A stretch of 64,000 nucleotides of DNA from Candidatus Phelpsiimicrobium noxiivivens. Lineage in GTDB: Bacteria > Omnitrophota > Gorgyraeia > Velamenicoccales > Velamenicoccaceae. The translations under genes and the position numbers were made by a program. The DNA lies in the NCBI GenBank assembly GCA_001873995.1, contig MNVR01000007.1:1-64000 (forward strand), given 5' to 3'. The notes beneath the pieces were generated by a model. It ran no database searches, was not told the DNA's origin, and saw only the letters and a program-made list of their open reading frames with translations. Shown here in pieces: positions 16,477 to 24,809 of this stretch. Position 1 is the stretch's first letter. The number at the start of each line of letters is the position of its first letter.

Positions 16477-17832
16477 CAAGTCATGGCTCTTGAGTTCTTT
16501 CAGCCTCTCTTTTATCTTTTTTTCATAACCGATATCTTGGGGATCATAAAACTTAATTCTTTCAGCCATGTAGTCCTGTTCCACATAGTGGCCCGGAAAA
16601 TCGTGCGCGTATTTATACCCATTACCATGGCCCAGCGTGCCGCCATCCGCGGCAGCGTCTTTTAAATGCTTAGGCACCTCCTGCAGGCGGCCCTCCTTCA
16701 CCTCTTTTAAGGCCTTTTCAATACCCAGATACGCCGCGTTGGATTTAGGGCTGCAGGCAACATACACCGCGGCCTGCGCCAAAGGTATCCTTGCCTCAGG
16801 CATACCGACGAATTCAGAGACTTCCTGCGCCGCGTGCGCTAACACCAATGCCTGCGGATCGGCGAGGCCCACATCTTCAGCCGCGCAGATACAGATGCGG
16901 CGCGCGATAAAACGCGGGTCTTCGCCGGCATAGATCATTTTAGCAAGCCAATAAAGTGCCGCGTCAGGGTCTGAACCGCGCATGGATTTAATAAAAGCGG
17001 AAATAGTATCATAATGGCCGTCCTCATCGTGATCATATAACACGGCCTTTTTTTGTATGGATTCCTGCGCGTCTTTCAAAGTAAACAACAGGCTGCCGTC
17101 TTTTGCCCTGGTTTTGCTTCTGATCCCTATTTCTAAAGCGTTGAGGCTGCGCCGGCCGTCGCCTTCGCATATCCTGGCCAAAAACTCCAGCGCCTTTTTT
17201 TCAGCCTCTACCTTTAATGACCCTAAACCGCGCTGAACATCTTGAAGCGCGCGTTCTAATATAGTCAGAATATTTTTTTCGCTAAGCGGCTGGAACTCAA
17301 ATATCAGGGACCGTGACAATAGCGGCGATGTCAGCGCGAAAAAAGGATTTTGCACAGTCGCGCCTATGAGTGTCGCGCTTCCATCTTCTATATCGGGCAT
17401 CAGCACATCCTGCTGCGCCTTATTAAAACGGTGTATCTCGTCAATAAAAATAATGGTCTTCTGCGCCGTCGAGCTTTGCCTTAATTTTGCTTGTTTGATC
17501 ACACGGCGCAGTTCTGCGACGTTTGAGGCAACGGCATTGAGCGGCTCAAAATAGGAGTGGGTGATATTGGCGATGCAGTGGGCTAAAGTGGTCTTGCCGG
17601 TTCCCGGAGGCCCAAAAAAAATGACGGACATCAGACGGTCCGTCTCTATAGCCTTTCGCAAAAGTGATCCCGGGGCTAAAATATGCTCCTGCCCGGCAAA
17701 CTCATCTAAATTAACAGGCCGCATCCGGCTGGCTAAAGGTTCTAGATCTGTAACGGATGCTTTCCCCGGAGAGGTTACTTTTCCGATGAACAGATCGGTG
17801 GAATCTATGGGAAGGGTGGTTCTTTTGGTCAT
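16432..17832 (-). CDS. rarA: Replication-associated recombination protein RarA (MgsA-type AAA+ ATPase)
   Basis: The product has 466 residues. After a 35-residue lead it has SRMRPVNLDEFAGQEHIL, Walker A FFGPPGTGKTT, Walker B TIIFIDEIHRFNKAQQD and the sensor region GATVQNPFFALTSPLLSRS. The C-terminal tetramerisation part (GSDPDAALYWLAKMIYAGED) is intact. It acts at stalled forks. The final residues are encoded by a periodic repeat element, so the natural C terminus has been replaced or extended. Confidence 0.95.
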   Translation of the reverse strand: MTKRTTLPIDSTDLFIGKVTSPGKASVTDLEPLASRMRPVNLDEFAGQEHILAPGSLLRKAIETDRLMSVIFFGPPGTGKTTLAHCIANITHSYFEPLNAVASNVAELRRVIKQAKLRQSSTAQKTIIFIDEIHRFNKAQQDVLMPDIEDGSATLIGATVQNPFFALTSPLLSRSLIFEFQPLSEKNILTILERALQDVQRGLGSLKVEAEKKALEFLARICEGDGRRSLNALEIGIRSKTRAKDGSLLFTLKDAQESIQKKAVLYDHDEDGHYDTISAFIKSMRGSDPDAALYWLAKMIYAGEDPRFIARRICICAAEDVGLADPQALVLAHAAQEVSEFVGMPEARIPLAQAAVYVACSPKSNAAYLGIEKALKEVKEGRLQEVPKHLKDAAADGGTLGHGNGYKYAHDFPGHYVEQDYMAERIKFYDPQDIGYEKKIKERLKELKSHDLVPQNPSSPGSQPNL

Positions 17833-17861
17833 GAAATTTATGCTAATCCTCCCTCGTCAAC

Positions 17862-17894
17862 TGTGGCAAAATTTTCTTTGACAATTTTGCCACA
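17862..17894. repeat. Perfect hairpin upstream of rarA
   Basis: TGTGGCAAAATT (17862-17873) pairs perfectly with AATTTTGCCACA (17883-17894) around a 9-base loop. It lies between the 6S RNA 3' end and the rarA start and may separate the two transcripts. It also resembles the small palindromes near parB and thrS. Confidence 0.5.
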
Positions 17895-17933
17895 CTCGGT
17901 AGGATCCCGCTGGATACTTACATTAATGTGCTC

Positions 17934-18089
17934 AAAAAAATCCCCGCAACTGCCGTCAGCTAGGTGGTCTGAACCCGTTCAGACACGTGGGTGCCCTCTC
18001 AGCGGCCCAAAAGGCTCGCCTGAAGATGGGCTCCCTTAGGATTGGTGTTGGTTCAATAATCATCAATCGCCGACGAACACCGCAGGGAT
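17934..18089 (-). ncRNA. ssrS: 6S RNA
   Basis: On the minus strand the RNA begins ATCCCTGCGGTGTTCGTC. Its closing stem ATCCCTGC pairs with GCGGGGAT at 17940-17947, followed by a T-run (17940-17934). Inside are TTGAACCAACACC and TAAGGGAGCC, which resemble conserved 6S segments, and an internal GTCTGAAC/GTTCAGAC hairpin. 6S RNA mimics an open promoter and binds sigma70-RNA polymerase. Its place upstream of rarA and its length (about 155 nt) fit. Assignment is by motif recall and folding by eye. Confidence 0.8.
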
Positions 18090-18110
18090 ATTAAAAGCCT
18101 TGTCTATTAT

Positions 18111-18139
18111 AGTATATCACAGGCGCCATTTGAATTCAA
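18111..18139 (-). promoter_or_regulatory. Sigma70 promoter of 6S RNA
   Basis: On the minus strand TTGAAT (18139-18134) is followed by a 17-base spacer and TATACT (18116-18111), with a TATAAT shifted three bases on. The expected start is about 15 bases before the mature 6S end, which implies a short precursor. Confidence 0.65.
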
Positions 18140-18151
18140 TAGAATCAACGG

Positions 18152-18190
18152 CTAATGAGACAAATCATCCTGCTTGATTTGTCTCATTAG
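18152..18190 (-). terminator. Long hairpin after pheT, probable transcript end
   Basis: CTAATGAGACAAATCA (18152-18167) pairs perfectly with TGATTTGTCTCATTAG (18175-18190). It begins 6 bases after the pheT stop. No T-run follows on the minus strand, so it may stabilise the 3' end or end transcription weakly rather than act as a classic intrinsic terminator. Confidence 0.55.
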
Positions 18191-18195
18191 AATAA

Positions 18196-20256
18196 CTACC
18201 TGAGCGTCAACGATAATTCTTTCACCAGGCCTTCAAGCACATTACTATGCACTAAGTTGATCTCGGCGTCTGTTAATGTCTTTGTATCAGAGCCGTAAGT
18301 AAGCGAAATAGTCAGCCCCCGGGAGCCTCGCGGGACCTCTTTGCCTTGATAACATTCCGATAGAGCGATCGCCTTCAGATAGCCGGCCGCTCTTTTCTCT
18401 ATCAACTCTTTTATCGCGGCATAAGGTGTTACATCTCCGGTTAAAACGCTAATATCGCGCGAAATAGACGGCGTTGAAGCTATCGGCGTAAACACTTTTT
18501 TCAAGTCCGCGACACGCGCTAACGCGCTCAAAGAAACCTCAGCTACAAAAATATCTTTTTTTACCTTTATGCCCCAGCGTTTTTTGACAGCCTCTGACAT
18601 AACTCCTATTGACCCTGCCATTTGGCCGTTAATAAAAATGCAAAAGATGGACGCGCCTGCGGGTTGCGGCTTCACAAAAACATATCCTTTAACCCTTAGT
18701 TCATCAAACAATGATTCTAACGCTCCCTTAAGGTCATATAGCGTATACGGCCTGTAGTCTTTAAGCCACTCGGCGCGCTTATCCCCAGAGAGCAATATAC
18801 CGACAGAGATCGTTTCCTCGGCCTCACCGAATATATGGGCTATTTCAAATATCTCAAAGTTCGGATCATTGCGATTGATGTTAAAAGACGCGCATTCAAA
18901 CAAAGCCGGCAACAAAGTTGTCCGCAACAAGTGATAATCCTGGCTCAGGGGATTGACTAAAGCATTTATACCCGGCGGCACCTGGATCGCGCTTTTGGCA
19001 TAATTTTCTTCGCTTGTGAGGCTATAGGTAATGACCTCTTTAAACCCCATCGCAACAAGCAGTTCTCTGCTTACACGCTCTATTGCCTGGTCCTTAGATA
19101 CTTCCATGGAAAACGGCCTGATCTCAGGAGTCGTCAGAGGTATTTTATCATAACCGTAAGACCTTGCTATTTCTTCAGTTAAATCTTCTGCCACCTTGAC
19201 ATCTTTTCTGAAACTCGGGGCCGTGACTTCAAAAACATCCTGTTTTTTATCCTTCACCACAAAACCTAATCTCTTAAGAATATTTTTTGCTTCTCTGGAA
19301 GTTACGCGGATACTCAAAACATCCACCGCTTCTTTCAAGTCAAACATGATCTTCTGTTTTTTCGGTTGCGCGGGCATGCCTGACTGCCTGGATACAACAA
19401 GCGTTCCGCCGCACATATCACAGATCATTCGCGTCGCCGCGAGCAACCCTGCCCGCACTCCGGGTATGTCAACACTTCTCTCAAATCTGTAAGATGAATC
19501 TGAAACCACTCCAATCGTCCGCGCACCCTGCCTGATCACCACAGGGTCAAAGCAAGCGCTCTCAAGCATGATGTTGACGGTCTTTGACGTTACCTCGCTG
19601 GCCTGCCCGCCCATAATGCCGGCAATTGCAACGGGCTTTTTCTTGTCGGCTATAACAAGCAGGCCGGCTGAAAGCCTTTTTTCTATACCATCAAGCAATA
19701 TAAGACGCTCTCCGTCGCGGGCCCGGCGCACGATAATAGCGCCGCCTTCCAATTTATCAAAATCAAAAGCGTGAAGCGGCTGTCCGTATTCCATAAGGCA
19801 GAGATTGGTGATATCTACCACATTGTTGACTGAACGCAGCCCAACTGAATTAAGCCTCTTTATCAACCATGCAGGGGACTCCGCGGCCTTAACGCCTGTG
19901 ATGAGATTACCATAATAGAGCGGGCAGGCTTTTGTGTCTTCAACTGAAACGGTTAGCCGGTTATCCGGTCGTTTGCCTGTTGTCCTATTGATCTTTTTCT
20001 TTTTTACACCCGTGAACTCGCAAACCCGTGAATTCGCGAACTTCGTATTTGTTATTGCCGCTACTTCGCGCGCAATACCGCGCGCGCTTAACCAATCCGG
20101 CCTATTGGACATAACTTCTATATCATATACCCAATCGCCATCTATCTCTTCAAGAGACGCGACACTTAACCCGGCCATAGTGAGCCTATCTCCCAGCTTT
20201 TCAGGGCTTAACTTAACATCCACAAATTCTTTTATCCAAGAGTAACTGATCTTCAT
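18196..20256 (-). CDS. pheT: Phenylalanyl-tRNA synthetase beta subunit, short form without tRNA-binding OB domain
   Basis: The product has 686 residues from ATG 20256 (MKISYSWIKEFVDVKLSPEK), about 110 fewer than usual. The N-terminal KL-D-RLTMAGLSVASLEEID segment passes directly into DIEVMSNRPDWLSARGIARE, so the EMAPII-type OB domain is absent. The B3/B4 editing region (VNNVVDITNLCLMEYGQPLHAF), B5 and the C-terminal anticodon-binding FDX domain (TPSISRDISVLTG) are present. Residues about 71-102 come from an inserted periodic repeat element. With PheS it charges tRNA-Phe. The gene follows pheS after a 90-base gap. Confidence 0.94.
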   Translation of the reverse strand: MKISYSWIKEFVDVKLSPEKLGDRLTMAGLSVASLEEIDGDWVYDIEVMSNRPDWLSARGIAREVAAITNTKFANSRVCEFTGVKKKKINRTTGKRPDNRLTVSVEDTKACPLYYGNLITGVKAAESPAWLIKRLNSVGLRSVNNVVDITNLCLMEYGQPLHAFDFDKLEGGAIIVRRARDGERLILLDGIEKRLSAGLLVIADKKKPVAIAGIMGGQASEVTSKTVNIMLESACFDPVVIRQGARTIGVVSDSSYRFERSVDIPGVRAGLLAATRMICDMCGGTLVVSRQSGMPAQPKKQKIMFDLKEAVDVLSIRVTSREAKNILKRLGFVVKDKKQDVFEVTAPSFRKDVKVAEDLTEEIARSYGYDKIPLTTPEIRPFSMEVSKDQAIERVSRELLVAMGFKEVITYSLTSEENYAKSAIQVPPGINALVNPLSQDYHLLRTTLLPALFECASFNINRNDPNFEIFEIAHIFGEAEETISVGILLSGDKRAEWLKDYRPYTLYDLKGALESLFDELRVKGYVFVKPQPAGASIFCIFINGQMAGSIGVMSEAVKKRWGIKVKKDIFVAEVSLSALARVADLKKVFTPIASTPSISRDISVLTGDVTPYAAIKELIEKRAAGYLKAIALSECYQGKEVPRGSRGLTISLTYGSDTKTLTDAEINLVHSNVLEGLVKELSLTLR
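19950..20045. repeat. 8-bp periodic inverted element inside pheT, in frame
   Basis: On the plus strand CGGTTANC-type octamers run from 19950 to about 19989. After a T-rich centre, ACNCGNNA-type octamers run from 20008 to 20045. The 96 bases equal 32 codons and stay in frame with pheT, adding a Lys/Arg/Thr-rich insert right after the shortened N-terminal domain. Confidence 0.75.
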
Positions 20257-20346
20257 AAATTCCATTCCAAATCCCGACACCCTACGGGCGCGGGATAATT
20301 CCGGCAAATAACTTACGTCGCTTAAACTCCGTAAGTTATGCCGTCA
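20257..20346 (-). other. pheS-pheT spacer with hairpin
   Basis: The spacer contains ATAACTTACG (about 20308) and CGTAAGTTAT (about 20329), a 10-bp inverted repeat of the same type as that in the iscU-metV gap, and a CCCG...CGGG pair nearer pheT. No gene is seen. Confidence 0.45.
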
Positions 20347-21459
20347 TTAAAATTGTTCAAGAAATCTTATGTCATTCTCAAAGAACATCCTTATATCCTT
20401 AATGCCAAACTTCAACATGGCTATGCGTTCCACGCCCATGCCAAAAGCAAATCCTCGCCATACCTTCGGGTCGCACCCGCCGGACTTTAAAACATAGGGA
20501 TGCACCATACCGCAACCCCCGATCTCAAGCCAGCCGCTTTTTTTGCACACCGGGCAACCATAGCCCGCGCATAAAAAACACGCGATATCAACCTCGGCAG
20601 AGGGTTCTGTAAAAGGGAAAAAGCTAGGCCTGAAACGCAATTTTGTTTTCTCGCTGAACATCTCTGTCGCGAAGGCCATTAAAACGCCCTTCAAGTCCGA
20701 AAACCTTATTTTTTCGCTCACAGCGATTCCTTCAACCTGATGGAACATAAAAGAGTGCGACGCATCAACAGCGTCGGGCCGATAGACCCTGCCAGGCACA
20801 ACAACAGCCATCGGCGGATGGCATGCCTTAAGGGCGCGGATCTGCGCGGGCGAGGTATGGCTTCTTAATAACAGTTTACAAGTTCGCGAGTTCGCGAGTT
20901 CGCTAGTTCCTAAAGTTTTATTTTTTGGACCTAGGCTCGTCAGCTCGTCAACTCGAGAACCTGAGAACTCTTTTATGTAGAATGTGTCAAACGCGTCTCT
21001 GGAAGGATGTTCAAGCGGAATATTTAAAGCTTCAAAATTATTATATTCTGTCTCAACTTCCGGGCCTTCAAAGGCCTTAAATCCTAGACGGCCGAATATA
21101 TCGCAAATCTCTGTCTCTACCTGCGTCAGGGGATGCTGGCGGCCAAGCATTGGTTTTTTGCCGGGAAGGGTTATATCCAGATCTAGCGCGCCATGAGAAG
21201 TTAGCGGATCACGCGACGCTGACAAAGCCTCTTCTTTCTGACGCAATGACTCTTCTATTGCCTGCTTGAGGACATTGAGGGATGCGCCAAAAACCTTTCT
21301 TTCTTCCTGCGGCAAAGCCGAGAGCTTTGAGAATAATTCGGCAATAATGCCCTTGCGTCCAAGATACTTAACACGTGCCGCGTCAAGAGCTACCTTGTCC
21401 TGGCAAGAATTTATATGATCCTTTGCCTCTGCCGCAATGGGCGCATGATCAAAAGGCAT
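20347..21459 (-). CDS. pheS: Phenylalanyl-tRNA synthetase alpha subunit
   Basis: The product has 370 residues. An N-terminal coiled coil is followed by the class II motifs GRQHPLTQVETEICDIFGRL, FEGPEVETEYNNFEALNIP, HPSRDAFDTFYI, RSHTSPAQIRAL and SFMFHQVEGIAV, then GFAFGMGVERIAMLKFGI (motif 3). Between FYIK and LLRSHTS lies an extra block of about 30 residues (SGSRVDELTSLG to ELANSRTCK) encoded by a periodic repeat element. Homologues pass directly between these strands, so the insert forms a loop. Confidence 0.96.
   Translation of the reverse strand: MPFDHAPIAAEAKDHINSCQDKVALDAARVKYLGRKGIIAELFSKLSALPQEERKVFGASLNVLKQAIEESLRQKEEALSASRDPLTSHGALDLDITLPGKKPMLGRQHPLTQVETEICDIFGRLGFKAFEGPEVETEYNNFEALNIPLEHPSRDAFDTFYIKEFSGSRVDELTSLGPKNKTLGTSELANSRTCKLLLRSHTSPAQIRALKACHPPMAVVVPGRVYRPDAVDASHSFMFHQVEGIAVSEKIRFSDLKGVLMAFATEMFSEKTKLRFRPSFFPFTEPSAEVDIACFLCAGYGCPVCKKSGWLEIGGCGMVHPYVLKSGGCDPKVWRGFAFGMGVERIAMLKFGIKDIRMFFENDIRFLEQF
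20881..20970. repeat. 8-bp periodic inverted element inside pheS, in frame
   Basis: On the plus strand three AGTTCGCG-type octamers plus a degenerate fourth occupy 20881-20912. After an AT-rich centre come GCTCGTCA twice, then ACTCGAGA and ACCTGAGA (20935-20966). At 90 bp it equals 30 codons and keeps the pheS frame open. Confidence 0.8.
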
Positions 21460-21468
21460 ACAAGCACT

Positions 21469-21816
21469 CTACTTTTTAGCTATCTCAACAAGCTTTTTAA
21501 ATGTCGCGGCGTCATTGACGGCCATATCAGCGATAATCTTCCTATCAAGGACAACCTCAGCTTTTTTCAAGCCTGTCATGAATTTTGAATACGATAATCC
21601 CTGCTCCCTGCACGCCGCGTTGATGCGCGTGATCCAGAGGCTGCGGAACTCTCTTTTTCTAACTTTACGGTCACGCGTGGCATACCTCAAAGCCCGCGCC
21701 ACAGTCTCTTTTGCCAGGCGGTACCGCCTGGACCTGTCTCCATAATAACCCTTGGCGGCTTTAAAGACTTTCTTTTTGCGCGCCCGGGTTGAAACGCTGT
21801 GTTTGATCCTAGCCAT
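21469..21816 (-). CDS. rplT: Ribosomal protein L20
   Basis: The 115-residue basic protein ([40 protein letters not shown]) is a full-length L20. It initiates 23S rRNA assembly and in many bacteria represses its own operon. It overlaps the rpmI end by 8 bases in the standard infC-rpmI-rplT order, followed by pheST. Confidence 0.97.
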   Translation of the reverse strand: MARIKHSVSTRARKKKVFKAAKGYYGDRSRRYRLAKETVARALRYATRDRKVRKREFRSLWITRINAACREQGLSYSKFMTGLKKAEVVLDRKIIADMAVNDAATFKKLVEIAKK

Positions 21817-22006
21817 AAGGCAACATCCTCCTTATCTTCTGAAGCTCTGTCCTGTCTACCAGAGCCGCTTTTCTTAAGTTCCTTTTACGCCTGCGCGACT
21901 TACCTGTTAAAAGATGGCTTTTATACGCCCGCGTCCTCTTAAACTTTCCTTTACCTGTCCGAAAAATGCGTTTTGCTGCCGATCTGTTTGTTTTTAATTT
22001 TGGCAT
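21809..22006 (-). CDS. rpmI: Ribosomal protein L35
   Basis: The product has 65 residues from ATG 22006 ([20 protein letters not shown]), preceded by GGAGATATT. The sequence is the typical Lys/Arg-rich L35 with [14 protein letters not shown]. An upstream in-frame ATG at 22042 lies in a GC-rich hairpin spacer and is not used. Confidence 0.97.
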   Translation of the reverse strand: MPKLKTNRSAAKRIFRTGKGKFKRTRAYKSHLLTGKSRRRKRNLRKAALVDRTELQKIRRMLPYG

Positions 22007-22053
22007 AATATCTCCTGATTTACCAAGGCCGGGCCTCGGCATTAGCTACTCGC

Positions 22054-22560
22054 TTATTTTGGCGCGACGACCATGGTGATCATGCGGCCTTCCAACAAAG
22101 GGCCATATTCAATAACACCTCCCGCCTTAATATCCGTGGCAAAGCGGTCAATTATACGACGGCCTATATCCCTATGCGCCATTTCGCGGCCCCTGAACAT
22201 AAGCGTCACCTTTACCTTATTGCCCTCTTTTAAAAATTCCAAAAGGTGGACAAGTTTGATGGCGTAATCATGCTCTTCAATATTAGGCTTAACTCTGATC
22301 TCCTTGATCTGAAAATGTTTTTGGTGTTTTTTAGCTTCCCGCTCGCGTTTTTCCTGCTCATACTTATATTTGCTAAAATCCATGATCCTGCAAACCGGAG
22401 GTTTGACCTGCGACGCTACTTCAACAAGGTCTAACTCGTATTTTGCCGCCAGGTCCAGGCCTGCCTTACAAGAAACGACACCCAACTGCTCGCCCGCGGG
22501 GCCTATCACGCGAAGCTCGGGTGAGCGGATCTTTTCATTAACTCTCACGAATTTTTTAAT
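22054..22560 (-). CDS. infC: Translation initiation factor IF-3, AUU start codon
   Basis: The product has 168 residues: the N domain (KKFVRVNEKIRSPELRVIGP), a charged linker (YEQEKREREAKKHQK) and the C domain (IKEIRVKPNIEEHDYAIKLV). No ATG, GTG or TTG is well placed. An ATT at 22560 lies 6 bases after AAGGAGG and gives exactly the expected N terminus. IF-3 discriminates against AUU, so this start gives negative autoregulation as in E. coli. Frames from 22611 upstream lack a ribosome binding site. Confidence 0.92.
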   Translation of the reverse strand: MKKFVRVNEKIRSPELRVIGPAGEQLGVVSCKAGLDLAAKYELDLVEVASQVKPPVCRIMDFSKYKYEQEKREREAKKHQKHFQIKEIRVKPNIEEHDYAIKLVHLLEFLKEGNKVKVTLMFRGREMAHRDIGRRIIDRFATDIKAGGVIEYGPLLEGRMITMVVAPK

Positions 22561-22616
22561 TCTCCACCTCCTTGATTTTGTATAGCGCGCTAACTCCTGC
22601 CTATTGAGCAATAATT

Positions 22617-24335
22617 CTACTTTTTCTCTTCTATCTCTTTTAAGATCTTTTCTACAAAATCATCCACGCCCATAACTCCTAAGCCGCCTTTGGCTTTGCT
22701 GCGCACTGATACGCTGTGCGCGCTAGCCTCTCTGGCCCCTAAAACAACCACATAAGGCACTTTCTTAAGCTCAGCGTTACGGATCTTTTTATTCAATGTT
22801 TCCGACGACGTATCAACGGACGCCCGGATAGATCTTATTTTCAGGGCCGCCTCAACCTCTTTGGCGAAGCCCATAATATCATCCTTTATGGGAATTATCA
22901 AAACTTGTTCTGGCGCAAGCCAAAGAGGAAAATGCCCGGCATAGTGTTCTATCAGCGTGCCTATAAACCGCTCCAGGCTTCCGAATATCACGCGGTGCAG
23001 CATAACGGGCCTGCAATATTTGCCGTCATTCGCTACATAGTTAAGATCAAAATTTTGCGGAAGAGCAAAATCGCACTGGATAGTGGCGCACTGCCAATAA
23101 CGGCCAATGGCGTCGCGTAACTTTATGTCTATCTTGGGGCCGTAAAAAGCGCCGTCTCCTTCATTTATATCATATGCCAATTTTTTTTCATCCAGGGATC
23201 CTTTAATGGCCGAGGTAGCTTTTTGCCAATCATCATCTGTGCCTATAGATTTAACAGGCCGGGTGCTTATCTCAACTTTCAAGTCTTCAAAACCAAACAG
23301 CTTCATCGTATCAAAGACAAAATCAATAACGCCTTTTATTTCTTCCTTTACCTGTTCTGGCAGGCAAAAAATATGCGCGTCGTCCTGGGTAAAACTGCGT
23401 GCGCGAAGTAACCCGTGGAGGACCCCGCTCTTCTCGTGCCGATAGACGGTGCCTAACTCAAAAAGCCGCAATGGCAGGTCGCGATAACTGCGCGTCTTTG
23501 ATTTATAGATCAAGATATGCCCGGGGCAATTCATAGGCTTGACCGCGTACTCTTGCTTGTCTATTTCAAAAAAATACATGTTCTCGCGATAATACGCCGC
23601 GTGGCCCGATGTCTTCCACAGTTCGCCTTTTAAAATATGCGGAGTAATGACCATCTGGTACCCGCGCTTAAGATGCTCTTCTTTTTCGTATGTCTCAAGG
23701 ATATTACGCAAGATAGCGCCTTTGGGGAGATAAAAGACCAGTCCCGCGCCGGCCTCGTCGTGATATATGTCAAAAAGCTCTAACTCCTTGCCAAGTTTTC
23801 TGTGGTCGCGCTTTTTAGCCTCATCAAGCAATGTTAAGTGCTTTTTTAAGTCTGCGCTATTGTCAAAAGCCGTCCCGTATATGCGCTGAAGCATTGGATT
23901 GGTTTCAATGCCGTGCCAATAGGCGCCGGCTATTGACAACAATTTAAAAGCTTTTATGTCAGAGGTCTTATCAACGTGAGGGCCGCGGCAAAGATCCGTA
24001 AATTCATCGCCTGTCTTATAAATGGCCACTTTCTCATCGGGTATAGCTTTTATAAGCTCGACCTTATAAGCCTCGCCCATATTTTCAAAAAGCGTTATCG
24101 CGTCTTTTTTTTGCAACTCTGTTCTTACGAACTTAAGGCCGCTATTTATGATCGCCTGCATACGCTGTTCTATCTTTTCTAAGTCTTCAGGGATAAAAGG
24201 CTCTGGCTTATCAAAATCATAGTAAAACCCGTCGTCAATGGACGGGCCTATGGCCAATTTTACATGAGGCCACAGCGATTTGACCGCCTGGGCCATTACG
24301 TGAGAACAACTATGCCGTAATATTGATAAGTCCAT
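22617..24335 (-). CDS. thrS: Threonyl-tRNA synthetase lacking the TGS domain
   Basis: The product has 572 residues. It starts directly at the editing (SAD/N2) domain (ILRHSCSHVMAQAVKSLWPH), with FYYDFDKPEPF and the CRGPHVDKTSDIKAFKL editing motif. The class II core follows (MNCPGHILIYK, YRHEKSGVLHGLLRARSFTQ, ARSFTQDDAHIFC) and then the anticodon-binding domain. The 60-residue N-terminal TGS domain is absent, as in some lineages. It follows the nucleotidyltransferase gene with no spacer. Confidence 0.96.
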   Translation of the reverse strand: MDLSILRHSCSHVMAQAVKSLWPHVKLAIGPSIDDGFYYDFDKPEPFIPEDLEKIEQRMQAIINSGLKFVRTELQKKDAITLFENMGEAYKVELIKAIPDEKVAIYKTGDEFTDLCRGPHVDKTSDIKAFKLLSIAGAYWHGIETNPMLQRIYGTAFDNSADLKKHLTLLDEAKKRDHRKLGKELELFDIYHDEAGAGLVFYLPKGAILRNILETYEKEEHLKRGYQMVITPHILKGELWKTSGHAAYYRENMYFFEIDKQEYAVKPMNCPGHILIYKSKTRSYRDLPLRLFELGTVYRHEKSGVLHGLLRARSFTQDDAHIFCLPEQVKEEIKGVIDFVFDTMKLFGFEDLKVEISTRPVKSIGTDDDWQKATSAIKGSLDEKKLAYDINEGDGAFYGPKIDIKLRDAIGRYWQCATIQCDFALPQNFDLNYVANDGKYCRPVMLHRVIFGSLERFIGTLIEHYAGHFPLWLAPEQVLIIPIKDDIMGFAKEVEAALKIRSIRASVDTSSETLNKKIRNAELKKVPYVVVLGAREASAHSVSVRSKAKGGLGVMGVDDFVEKILKEIEEKK

Positions 24336-24809
24336 TTATTTTTTTCTTCTCTTGCTGCTTTTCAGCCTTGTTGATAAATTACCTATGTCCACCAGGTCCA
24401 TGGGCCGGTTTGCTTTCTTTTTAGACCTCATCAACTCTTCTATTCCTATAACACTGCCGTCAACGCCTTCAAATACAACCCGCTTCCTGCGCTGCCATGC
24501 CGTGTTAAAATCCAACCCGGGTATACCCATCAGGATATCGACCCTTACCGGATCAACGCCAATTTGATAAACGAGAGATGGTTTAGTAAAATCCGCTGGT
24601 GTCAAACCTCTCAAAGGAGCTCCGAATTGTTTCAACGCCTCATAAACCTTCGCGGCATTCTCTATCTCGGGGCCTACCCAAATATCCAGATCTTTTGTGT
24701 AGCGGGGTTCTGTATAATAAATAACGGCATACGCGCCGACGATCAAATATTTAGCCCCGCGCTTGTTTAAGGCGCTCAACAGTTCTTTGTAATCTGAAGG
24801 TATGAGCAT
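24336..24809 (-). CDS. Nucleotidyltransferase-fold protein (DUF6036-like)
   Basis: The 157-residue protein has KRGAKYLIVGAYAVIYYTEP and RYTKDLDIWVGPE, the G-x-A and D-x-D pattern of the minimal nucleotidyltransferase fold, then VDPVRVDILMGIPG with the third acidic residue. Such proteins often act as toxins or antitoxin partners (AbiEii/MNT-like). The small gene upstream overlaps its start by 59 bases, so the pair resembles a toxin-antitoxin-type module placed within the thrS unit. The target is unknown. Confidence 0.75.
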   Translation of the reverse strand: MLIPSDYKELLSALNKRGAKYLIVGAYAVIYYTEPRYTKDLDIWVGPEIENAAKVYEALKQFGAPLRGLTPADFTKPSLVYQIGVDPVRVDILMGIPGLDFNTAWQRRKRVVFEGVDGSVIGIEELMRSKKKANRPMDLVDIGNLSTRLKSSKRRKK

